From the NCBI GenBank assembly GCA_045614925.1, contig JAZLDV010000001.1:1-31074 (forward strand): a DNA stretch of 31,074 nucleotides, written 5' to 3'. The notes beneath the pieces were generated by a model, which made no database searches, had not been told where the DNA came from, and saw only the letters and a list, made by a program, of their open reading frames with translations. The translations under genes and the position numbers were made by a program. Below are positions 1 to 7,159 of the stretch, piece by piece. This DNA comes from JAZLDV01 sp045614925 (GTDB lineage Bacteria; Bacillota_I; Bacilli_A; Erysipelotrichales; Coprobacillaceae). Position 1 is the stretch's first letter. Every line of letters begins with the position of its first letter.

Positions 1-61
1 CAAACAAAAAATGTGCAAATATGTGAGTAAACCCCCTATTTTGTGAAAAGGATGTGATTTT

Positions 62-385
62 TTGAAAGAAATTAAGAAAGTTGACTATAAATCAATAAAG
101 GATAGCATTGAAAACTTGCCAAATGACAAACAAGAGCTATGTAATAACATTTTAAATGAATTAATCTTTATGGAAGAGACTTTAAACAGCTTAAAAAAGG
201 AAATTCAAGACAAAGGTGTTGTAGTAGATATGTGTCAAGGCAAATATTCAATTCAAAGAACAAATCCAGCATTAAATCAGTACAATACAACAATGAAAAA
301 CTTTACAGGATGCATAAAACAATTAAATGACTTGCTTCCTACTGATTCTGGAGATAATGATGAGTTCGATGAAGAAAGTCTATGA
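62..385 (+). CDS. terS: terminase small subunit (P27-like)
   Basis: Likely the DNA-recognition subunit of the packaging motor, which binds phage DNA near the packaging site and hands it to the large subunit. The 107-residue, helical, Lys/Glu-rich protein ends in an acidic tail (SGDNDEFDEESL). It resembles P27-family small terminases in length and in the C-terminal block around 'NPALNQYNTTMKNF'. The start is TTG at 62, the only usable one, because an in-frame TGA lies at 44-46; AAAAGGA at 47-52 is the ribosome site. Its stop overlaps the TerL start (ATGA at 382-385). If the genome is circular, the HNH gene at the window end lies directly upstream. The position is decisive for the call, as sequence similarity alone is modest. 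Confidence 0.8.
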   Translation: MKEIKKVDYKSIKDSIENLPNDKQELCNNILNELIFMEETLNSLKKEIQDKGVVVDMCQGKYSIQRTNPALNQYNTTMKNFTGCIKQLNDLLPTDSGDNDEFDEESL

Positions 386-2064
386 CATACATTGAAGAAT
401 ATTACAAATGGATTTGTGATAATCCAAACAGAGTATGTAAAAAAGTAAAAGCCATATATGGAAAGTTATATAAAGACATTTATAGAGAAAATAAAGTGTC
501 TTTTTTTAATAAATCAATAGGAGAAACTGAAACTCATACATATATCTTTGATGAAAAGAAAAGTTTAAGGTGCATTCATTTTATTGAGAGATATTGTAAA
601 CAAAGTAAAGGTCAATGGAATGGTAAACAATTAAAATTAGAGTTATTTCAAAAAGCATTCTTACAAGCATTATTTGGATTTGTAGATAAAGATACAGGAT
701 TTAGAAAATATCGTAAGGCAATATTTTTTGTAGCAAGAAAAAATGGTAAATCAGTATTAGATAGTGCAATTGCAACTTATATGCTAACTGCTGATTATGA
801 AGGTGGTGCTGAAATATATTCAGTAGCTACACAAAGAGATCAAAGTAAGATAGTTTGGGAAGAAACTAAACGAATGATAAAAAAAAGTCCAATACTTGCT
901 AAAATAATACGTTGCTTAATAGGTGGAATATATTATGACAAAACAGATAGTGTATTTAGAGCATTAGCAAGTGATAGTAATTCATTAGATGGTTTAAATG
1001 CTCATTTGGTAGTAGCCGATGAAGTCCACGCATGGAAAGATAAAAACTTACTAGATGTTATGTACGATAGTATGAGTGCAAGAAGGCAACCAATATTACT
1101 TGAAACAAGTACAATGGGAACAGTAAGACAAAATGTATTTGATATTGAATATGAATATGCTAGTCAAGTAATAGATGGAACAATACAAGATGAAACATTA
1201 TTGCCAATTATCTATGAATTAGATGATGAAAAAGAATGGGTAAATGAAGAATGCTGGTATAAATCTAATCCAGCATTAGGAGTAATCAAATCATTAAAAG
1301 ATTTAAGAGAAAAAGTAGAAAGAGCAAAAAATAGTCCAATAGAATTAGTAAATTTGTTATGTAAGGATTTTAATATAAGGCAAAACAGCATAAATGCATG
1401 GCTAACATTTGATGAATTAAACAACGAGGAAATATACACCGAATGGAAAGATAGCTACTGCATAGGTGGTTGTGATTTATCAAGTACAACAGATTTAACC
1501 TGTGCTACTTTATTAGGAGTAGTTAATAAAAAAATAAGAATTAAACAAATGTATTGGATTCCAACTAATTCATTAGAAAAGAAAGTAATAGAAGATAAGA
1601 TACCATATGATAAATGGTTAAAGAATGGTTATTTAAGATTAAGTGGTGATAGTAAAATAGATTATCACGATGTAACACAATGGTTTTTAGAAGAGGTAAG
1701 AGAAAACGATTTAAGACCATTGTGGGTAGGGTTTGATTCGTGGAATGCTGGTTTCTGGGTAGATAGCATGAAAGAAGAAGGATTTGATATGATCGAAGTA
1801 AGACAAGGATTTAAAACTGAATCAGCACCATTAAAGCAAATGAGAGCTGATTTAATGGATAAAAAGATAAATTACAATAATAATCCGATATTAAAATGGA
1901 ATTTATCAAATACAGCAGTTAAAAAAGATGATAACGATAATATTATGTTGACAAAAGAAAAATCAAGACAAAGAATTGATGGGGTTGCCTCTTTAATGGA
2001 TGCCTATGTAATCTTTGTCAATAAACAACAGGAATATTTGAACTACATAAATGAGGAGGTATGA
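382..2064 (+). CDS. terL: terminase large subunit
   Basis: The ATPase and nuclease that cuts concatemeric DNA and drives it into the prohead. At 560 residues it has the usual length for this family. The Walker A motif ARKNGKS is near residues 117-124 and Walker B (LVVADE) near 207-212, followed by HAWKD. The C-terminal RNase H-like nuclease shows its acidic residues in GGCDLSS (about residue 365) and WVGFDSW (about residue 450). It is translationally coupled to TerS by a 4-nt overlap, and the portal gene follows directly. No frameshift or intron interrupts it. Confidence 0.95.
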   Translation: MTYIEEYYKWICDNPNRVCKKVKAIYGKLYKDIYRENKVSFFNKSIGETETHTYIFDEKKSLRCIHFIERYCKQSKGQWNGKQLKLELFQKAFLQALFGFVDKDTGFRKYRKAIFFVARKNGKSVLDSAIATYMLTADYEGGAEIYSVATQRDQSKIVWEETKRMIKKSPILAKIIRCLIGGIYYDKTDSVFRALASDSNSLDGLNAHLVVADEVHAWKDKNLLDVMYDSMSARRQPILLETSTMGTVRQNVFDIEYEYASQVIDGTIQDETLLPIIYELDDEKEWVNEECWYKSNPALGVIKSLKDLREKVERAKNSPIELVNLLCKDFNIRQNSINAWLTFDELNNEEIYTEWKDSYCIGGCDLSSTTDLTCATLLGVVNKKIRIKQMYWIPTNSLEKKVIEDKIPYDKWLKNGYLRLSGDSKIDYHDVTQWFLEEVRENDLRPLWVGFDSWNAGFWVDSMKEEGFDMIEVRQGFKTESAPLKQMRADLMDKKINYNNNPILKWNLSNTAVKKDDNDNIMLTKEKSRQRIDGVASLMDAYVIFVNKQQEYLNYINEEV

Positions 2065-2065
2065 G

Positions 2066-3274
2066 ATGGAACGTAGGAGTATGTGGAAAAGGTTGTTTGG
2101 TAGAGAAAAGGAAGAAACTGAAAGACAATTTCAGGTATTAAAATTATTAAATGATAATTCAGCAGTATTTACCTCATATAGTGGTGATTTTGATAAAGAT
2201 ACGGATGTTTTATCGTGTATAGATGCAATTGCTAGAAATGGTGCTAAAATGCATCCAAAACATATAAGAAATTATAGAGATAAAGATGGCAACCTAAAAC
2301 TAGAAACATTAAAAGGAAGAACTTATAAATTATTAGCTAAACAACCCAATGAATTTCAAAATGCTTATCAATTTTATTATCAAATAATATGCACATTAGA
2401 ATTATACAATGATGCATTTGTTTATGTAAAAAAAGATCAAAATTTAAGAGTACAGGCATTATATCCATTGTTTTATGATGAAGGAAAATTATATGAATTA
2501 AATGATAAATTATTTGTAAAGTTTAAATTTGGTAGAGGAAAAGAGAAATATGTACCATATGATGAGTGTATTCATTTAACAAGATTTATCAGTAAGAATG
2601 GTTTGTTTGGTGGTAGTACAACACCATTAGTTAAAACATTATCAATGAAACATATACTTGATGAAGGAATAATAAATGCTATTAAAACTACATCATCAAT
2701 TAAGGGATTATTAAAAAGTACAAAATCATTATTAAAACCTGAAGATGTAAAAGCAATGAGAGACCAATTTGTTAAGAGCTTTATAGTTGATGGAGATAAA
2801 ACAGGAATTGGTGGATTAGATGCTACAACAGACTTTACTCCTGTTAAGATAGAACCAACAACAGCAAGTGATGAACAAATAAAAGAAATTGATAACAAAG
2901 TATTAAGTTATTTTGGAATAAATCTAAATATAATTCAATCAAAGTATAGTGAAGATGAGTGGAATGCATTTTATGAAAGTGTATTAGAACCAATAGGATT
3001 ACAAATGAGTTTAGAGTTTACAAATAAGTTATTTACACCAACGGAAAAAGATTTTGGTAATGAAATAATGTTTGAAAGTAATAGATTACAATATGCATCA
3101 AATAAAACAAAAATTGATTTAATAAGATATGCAAGTAATATATTAACAATAAATGAACAAAGGGAAGTATTCAATTTAGCACCAATAGATAATGGAGATA
3201 CATTCTTAATTGACCAAAATCACACAATAAATGAAGAAATAGGAGATGAGAATAATGAAGGAAAAGGAAATTAG
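2066..3274 (+). CDS. portal protein (HK97 family)
   Basis: Forms the dodecameric ring at one head vertex through which DNA enters and leaves, and docks both the terminase and the tail connectors. The 402-residue protein has typical HK97-portal features: an N-terminal 'MWKRLFGREKE' start, a central block with 'YNDAFVYVKKD', and the block 'NIIQSKYSEDEWNAFYE'. I chose ATG 2066 over the in-frame ATG 2051 because GAGGAGG at 2052-2058 is correctly spaced for 2066. The gene lies between TerL and the head protease, as expected for this head type. Confidence 0.93.
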   Translation: MERRSMWKRLFGREKEETERQFQVLKLLNDNSAVFTSYSGDFDKDTDVLSCIDAIARNGAKMHPKHIRNYRDKDGNLKLETLKGRTYKLLAKQPNEFQNAYQFYYQIICTLELYNDAFVYVKKDQNLRVQALYPLFYDEGKLYELNDKLFVKFKFGRGKEKYVPYDECIHLTRFISKNGLFGGSTTPLVKTLSMKHILDEGIINAIKTTSSIKGLLKSTKSLLKPEDVKAMRDQFVKSFIVDGDKTGIGGLDATTDFTPVKIEPTTASDEQIKEIDNKVLSYFGINLNIIQSKYSEDEWNAFYESVLEPIGLQMSLEFTNKLFTPTEKDFGNEIMFESNRLQYASNKTKIDLIRYASNILTINEQREVFNLAPIDNGDTFLIDQNHTINEEIGDENNEGKGN

Positions 3275-3869
3275 AAAGTTAGATATTCAATTTAGAGCCG
3301 AAGATACTGAAGATGGCAAAATGGAAATAAAGGGATATGCTGCAGTATTTAATTCACCAGAGACATATTCATATACCGAAGTAATTGATGAAAAAGCATT
3401 TGATGAATCTGATATGTCTGATGTGGTGTTAAGATACAACCATAATGATAGTTTTATGGTATTAGCTAGAACTAGAAATAAATCATTAGATTTAAGTGTT
3501 GATGAAAAAGGATTATTTATGGATGCTAGACTACAAGATGATATAACAGAACATAGAAATATCTTTAATGCTATTAAAAGTGGTTTAATTGATAAACAAT
3601 CATTTGCATTTACAGTTGAAGAAGATGATTATGATTATGAAACCGATACAAGAACAATTAAAAGAATTGGTAAAGTATTTGATGTATCAGTTGTAGATCA
3701 ACCATTTTATAATGCAACGGATGTAAGTATAGCAAGAGATAACAAAAGTGAAGAATTTTTAAAAAGACGTGAAGAGTTAAGAAAACAACATGAAGAAGAA
3801 TTAAAAGAAGAAGAAAAAAAACAAGCATTAGCAAAAGCTAAAGAAGAATTATTAAAGAAATTAGGTTAA
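3255..3869 (+). CDS. prohead serine protease (HK97 family)
   Basis: Maturation protease that digests the scaffolding (delta) part of the capsid protein inside the prohead. The 204-residue protein starts with 'IKGYAAVFNSPE', typical of the family. The likely catalytic His63 is in RYNHND and Ser116 in DKQSFAF, with the 'VFDVSVVDQPFY' strand after it. The last 45 residues are a charged Lys/Glu coiled coil. ATG 3255 fits AGGAG at 3241-3245 better than the upstream ATG 3246. The gene overlaps the portal gene end and is followed by a structured leader before the capsid gene. Confidence 0.93.
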   Translation: MKEKEIRKLDIQFRAEDTEDGKMEIKGYAAVFNSPETYSYTEVIDEKAFDESDMSDVVLRYNHNDSFMVLARTRNKSLDLSVDEKGLFMDARLQDDITEHRNIFNAIKSGLIDKQSFAFTVEEDDYDYETDTRTIKRIGKVFDVSVVDQPFYNATDVSIARDNKSEEFLKRREELRKQHEEELKEEEKKQALAKAKEELLKKLG

Positions 3870-3870
3870 T

Positions 3871-3950
3871 ACGATTATGAAAGAAGAGCTGGAGAGTTCT
3901 TTTTTTGTTAGTGGAGACTAACTAAATCGTTTTAATAAATCCTGGAGAGG
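3871..3950 (+). promoter_or_regulatory. structured leader of the capsid gene: three hairpins with GGAG loops
   Basis: Three successive hairpins each expose GGAG in a four-base loop. The first is 3881-3904 (AAGAAGAGCT / AGTTCTTTTT, two G-U pairs, followed by T residues, so also terminator-like). The second is 3907-3922 (GTTAGT / ACTAAC). The third is 3941-3950 (CCT / AGG). In addition ACGATT (3871-3876) is the exact complement of AATCGT (3925-3930) and would close hairpins 1 and 2 into a three-way junction. The third loop doubles as the ribosome site of a five-codon reading frame at 3955-3972. The structure is read directly from the sequence; the role (capsid expression control or protein binding) is inference. 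Confidence 0.55.
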
Positions 3951-4001
3951 AATAATGGCAGTTATGCCTTAAATAGCAAAAAATACAAAGGAGGTCAAGC
4001 A

Positions 4002-5171
4002 ATGACTAGAAAAGAAGAAATTGAAGCTCGTAAACTTGAAATTCGTGAAGAAGTTGAAGGTGCTGAAGATATAGAAAAAGTTGAAGAACTAAATCAAGAA
4101 CTAGAGACTTTAAATGAAGAAGAAAAACAAATTGATGAGCATCAAGAAAATGAAGAAACAGCAAAAGAAATTGAAGAAAAAAGTATTGCTGTAAAAGAAG
4201 TTGTTAAGGAGGAAAAGAAAATGGAAAACAACAAAGAATTTAGAAATTCAAAAGAGTATATTGATGCATTTGCTGAATACATCAAAACAAATGATGATAA
4301 AGAGCTAAGAGCATTAGTTACTACAGGAGGTTATACAACAGGAAATAGTGCAACAGTTGAAGTACCAGATATGGTATATGACATTGTTAAAACAGCTTGG
4401 GAAAGAGAAGAATTAATCCAATATGTTAAGACAGTATCAGTTAAAGGAAATCTAAAGGTACAATTTGAAGTATCTGGAGATGCTGCAACAGTTCATACTG
4501 AAGGAAATGGTGCAGTAAGTGAAGAATCACTTGTATTAGGTGTAGTAGAATTACCTGCAAAATCTATTAAAAAATGGATTTCAATAAGTGATGAAGTATT
4601 AGATATGAGAGGAGAAGATTTCTTACGTTATATCTATGATGAAATTACTTATAGAATTGCTAAAAAATGTGCTGATGAATTAGTAGGAATTATTAAAGCA
4701 TTACCAAGTTCATTAAGTGCTAATGGTAGTGGTGTATATGATAAAGTATCTGCTAATAAGATTACTAAAGCACCTGGATTAGGACTAATTGCTGAAGCAA
4801 TTGCTAATTTAAGTGATGAAGCTACAAATCCAATTATCGTTATGAATAAATTAACTTATGCTGCATTCAAAGATGCTCAATATAGTGCAAATTATTCAGT
4901 TGATCCATTTGAAGGATTAAAAGTAGTATTTAATAACTCATTACCTGCATATTCAAGTGCAAGTGCTAATGGTGTATATGCAATTGTTGGAGATTTCAAT
5001 AATGGTGCATTACTAAACTTCCCTAATGGTGAAGGAACAGAAATGAAATATGATGATAAAACAGTTATGGAATATGACTTAGTTCGTATTTTAGGACGTA
5101 GATATGTTGGTATGAATGCTGTAGCTGATAAATCATTTACACTAATTGCAAAACCTGGAATTAGTGCTTAA
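4002..5171 (+). CDS. major capsid protein (HK97 fold) with N-terminal scaffold domain
   Basis: Builds the icosahedral head shell. The 389-residue protein has a charged, coiled-coil N-terminal region (about residues 1-75, Glu/Lys-rich) that fits the HK97 delta domain, which acts as scaffold and is removed by the protease encoded just upstream. The capsid fold follows, with recognisable blocks 'VPDMVYDIVKTAWE', 'LPAKSIKKWISISDEVL' and a C-terminal 'MEYDLVRILGRRYVG'. The ribosome site AAAGGAGG at 3987-3994 is strong. A second full ribosome site and in-frame ATG lie at 4206-4223, close to the end of the scaffold region. No separate scaffold gene is visible. Confidence 0.94.
   Translation: MTRKEEIEARKLEIREEVEGAEDIEKVEELNQELETLNEEEKQIDEHQENEETAKEIEEKSIAVKEVVKEEKKMENNKEFRNSKEYIDAFAEYIKTNDDKELRALVTTGGYTTGNSATVEVPDMVYDIVKTAWEREELIQYVKTVSVKGNLKVQFEVSGDAATVHTEGNGAVSEESLVLGVVELPAKSIKKWISISDEVLDMRGEDFLRYIYDEITYRIAKKCADELVGIIKALPSSLSANGSGVYDKVSANKITKAPGLGLIAEAIANLSDEATNPIIVMNKLTYAAFKDAQYSANYSVDPFEGLKVVFNNSLPAYSSASANGVYAIVGDFNNGALLNFPNGEGTEMKYDDKTVMEYDLVRILGRRYVGMNAVADKSFTLIAKPGISA
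4206..4223 (+). promoter_or_regulatory. internal ribosome binding site and in-frame ATG in the capsid gene
   Basis: AAGGAGG at 4206-4212 is eight bases before ATG 4221, which is codon 74 of the capsid gene. Starting here would give a 316-residue product without the N-terminal scaffold region. The signal is as good as that of the gene's own start. Whether it is used is unknown; the sequence also encodes VKEEKKM in a Lys/Glu-rich stretch, so chance is possible. Confidence 0.4.
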
Positions 5172-5195
5172 TAGTTAAAAATAGGAGGTAAGACT

Positions 5196-5486
5196 ATGCA
5201 AGATACAATTTTAACAAAAGTAAAAAAAATACAAGGCATTAGTCATAATGAATTTGATAATACAATTCAAATGTGGATAGATGCTGCAAAATTAGATTTG
5301 GAAAGTATTGGCATAGTCAATGCTTTAGTAGAAAGTCCAGATAGTTTAGTAGAAGCTGCAATTATTAATTATGTATTGGGTTTTCTTGATGTTGTAAATA
5401 GTGAAATGTACGCAAATTCATATTTACTTCAAAAAGATGCTTTAAGACATACTAAAGAATATATTGAGGTTGCTGATGGAATATAG
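5196..5486 (+). CDS. head-tail connector (gp6-like adaptor)
   Basis: Likely the head-completion protein that binds under the portal ring, as HK97 gp6 and SPP1 gp15 do. The all-helical 96-residue protein has the pattern expected of that family: a first helix, then 'MWIDAAKLDLESIGI' and a final helix ('LLQKDALRHTKEYIE'). It is placed directly after the capsid gene with its own AGGAGG site. The call rests on size, helicity and position. Confidence 0.7.
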   Translation: MQDTILTKVKKIQGISHNEFDNTIQMWIDAAKLDLESIGIVNALVESPDSLVEAAIINYVLGFLDVVNSEMYANSYLLQKDALRHTKEYIEVADGI

Positions 5487-5808
5487 TGAGATTATATATC
5501 TAGTTAGTAAAGTACAAGAAGAGGATGAGATAGGAAATATCAAAACCTCTTCTTTTACATTAACTAAAAGATATGCAAAAAAACAAAGTGTAAGAACTAA
5601 TGAATTTTATAGTGCTGTAGAAACAGGTCTTACTCCATCAATTGAGTTTGTAATGAAAAGACTTGATTATGATGGACAACAAGAACTTGATTACAACAAT
5701 ACAAGATATTCAGTAATAAGAACAATCAATCCAAAAAATAAATATGACATTGTTTTAGTATGTGCTAGAAAAATGGGTATAAACAAAGAGGAATATATTA
5801 GTGCCTAA
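5476..5808 (+). CDS. head-tail joining protein (SPP1 gp16-like stopper)
   Basis: Likely the stopper or closure protein of the neck, which keeps DNA in the head until tail joining. The 110-residue, beta-rich protein matches the family in its middle part ('YAKKQSVRTNEFYSA', 'LDYDGQQELDYNNTRYSVIR'). ATG 5476 (MEYSEI) is preferred over TTG 5464 because GAGG at 5466-5469 is properly spaced for it. It overlaps the upstream gene by 11 bases and the next gene by 8. Confidence 0.75.
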   Translation: MEYSEIIYLVSKVQEEDEIGNIKTSSFTLTKRYAKKQSVRTNEFYSAVETGLTPSIEFVMKRLDYDGQQELDYNNTRYSVIRTINPKNKYDIVLVCARKMGINKEEYISA

Positions 5809-6181
5809 AAATAATAGTTTTACGGACATTTATGATATTCTTAATGATTATTCAAAAGATATATCGGAAGGAATACATAAAATAGGTGATGATATTGCCA
5901 AAGATGGTGTAAGAAAACTAAAAAATACAACCAATGTATATCATGTACGAAGTGGTGATTATAATAAAGGTTGGAAAGTAAAAACATATGAATCATATTG
6001 GAGTTTTTCTAATACTATTCATAATGCAACAGATTGGAGACTTACACATTTACTTGAATTTTCACATAATAAAAGAAATGGTGGAAAAACAAGACCATTT
6101 AAGCACATAGAACCTGTAGAAAAACAATGCATCAATGATTATGAAAATAATGTCAAGAGACTTATTAAGAATGGAGGTTAA
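5801..6181 (+). CDS. tail completion or neck protein (HK97 gp10-like)
   Basis: Fits the HK97 gp10 family, which contributes to the head-tail interface or caps the tail tube. The 126-residue protein shows the family order: a helical N-terminus, 'RSGDYNKGWKVK' and then 'LTHLLEFSHNKRNGGKTRPFKHIEPV', which is close to the family's usual 'LEfGha...rpf'-type block. It starts with GTG 5801, with AAAGAGGA about eight bases before it, and overlaps the upstream gene by 8 bases. Confidence 0.85.
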   Translation: MPKNNSFTDIYDILNDYSKDISEGIHKIGDDIAKDGVRKLKNTTNVYHVRSGDYNKGWKVKTYESYWSFSNTIHNATDWRLTHLLEFSHNKRNGGKTRPFKHIEPVEKQCINDYENNVKRLIKNGG

Positions 6182-6183
6182 TT

Positions 6184-6495
6184 ATGCATAAAACAATATA
6201 TGATTTATTAAAAACATTAAAAATACCTGTAGCATATGACCATTTTGTATCAGATAAAGAAGTATCAATTCCATTTGTTTGCTATAGAGAAACTAGTTCA
6301 GATACATTTAAAGCTGATGGTAAAACTTACTATAGACCATACAATTTTGAAATAGAATTAATAACAGAAACAAAAGATACTGTGTTACAAAAAACTATCG
6401 AGGATTTATTAACTACAAATAATATTCCATATGATTTATTAGATGAAGTATGGGATGAAGATGAAAAAATATATCATAATTTTTACGAAATATAA
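6184..6495 (+). CDS. tail terminator or tail-joining protein
   Basis: Probably the tail terminator, which ends tube growth and joins tail to neck. The 103-residue protein carries 'PVAYDHFVSDKEVSIPFVCYRE', 'RPYNFEIELITETKD' and an acidic C-terminal part ('LDEVWDEDEKIYHNFYEI'), a pattern common for the small protein just before the tube gene in Firmicutes siphophages. It has a strong GGAGG site and starts two bases after the upstream stop. Confidence 0.75.
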   Translation: MHKTIYDLLKTLKIPVAYDHFVSDKEVSIPFVCYRETSSDTFKADGKTYYRPYNFEIELITETKDTVLQKTIEDLLTTNNIPYDLLDEVWDEDEKIYHNFYEI

Positions 6496-6506
6496 GGAGG
6501 TAAAAT

Positions 6507-7076
6507 ATGGGTAAAGTAAAATTTGGATTAAGCAATGTTCATGTTGCACCAATTACTGCTGTATCAGATCAAGGAGTATATACTTATGGAGATGTATTTG
6601 CAATACCAGGTGCAGTAAACTTAACACTTGATCCTGAAGGAGAAGAAACAAATTTTTATGCTGATAACATTAAATATTTTAATGTATATGCTAATCAAGG
6701 TTATTCAGGTTCACTAGAAATGGCATTGCTTAACAATAATTTTAGAGAAAAAATACTAAAAGAAACAAAAGATACCAATGGGGCATATGTTGAAAATGCT
6801 GATAATACACCAATAGGATTTGCATTTGGATTCCAAATTGAAAGTGATACAACAGGAAGAAGATATTGGTATTATAATTGTACTGCTGCAAGACCAGGAA
6901 ATTCAGCAGCAACAATCGAAACATCAAAAGAACCACAAACTGAAACATTGAATTTAACAGTAGCACCAAGACTAGGAGACCATAATGTAAGAGTATTTAT
7001 GGACAAAACAAATGATAATGAAACTGCATATAATGGTTTCTTTAGTAGTGTTTACGAATCTAATATTTCTGGATAA
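6507..7076 (+). CDS. major tail tube protein
   Basis: Polymerises into the non-contractile tail tube. The 189-residue protein resembles the phi13/TP901-type tube family: 'MGKVKFGLSNVHVAPIT' start, 'AIPGAVNLTLDPEGEETNFYADN', 'GYSGSLEMALL', and a late block 'GRRYWYYNCTAARPGNSA'. It is preceded by AAGGAGG and followed by an exceptionally strong terminator rather than by the tail assembly chaperone gene that normally comes next. Confidence 0.93.
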   Translation: MGKVKFGLSNVHVAPITAVSDQGVYTYGDVFAIPGAVNLTLDPEGEETNFYADNIKYFNVYANQGYSGSLEMALLNNNFREKILKETKDTNGAYVENADNTPIGFAFGFQIESDTTGRRYWYYNCTAARPGNSAATIETSKEPQTETLNLTVAPRLGDHNVRVFMDKTNDNETAYNGFFSSVYESNISG

Positions 7077-7082
7077 TTAATT

Positions 7083-7131
7083 ACTACTCTTATGAGTAGT
7101 ACAAAGACTACTCATAGGGGTAGTTTTTTTA
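7083..7131 (+). terminator. strong intrinsic terminator between tail tube and tape measure genes
   Basis: An 18-bp stem (7083-7100 with 7107-7124, two G-U pairs) with the six-base loop ACAAAG, followed by seven T. This is the longest terminator stem seen here. It lies inside the structural gene run, so it would lower transcription of the tape measure and distal tail genes relative to the capsid and tube genes, which are needed in many more copies. Confidence 0.9.
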
Positions 7132-7159
7132 GTATTCATAAGAAAGAAGGAGGTAAAAC

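Noticed and set aside
3955..3972. Five-codon frame MAVMP with GGAGAGG in front, upstream of the capsid gene
   Set aside because: Too short to call a gene. It may be a leader peptide, but this cannot be shown from sequence, so it is mentioned only with the leader structure.
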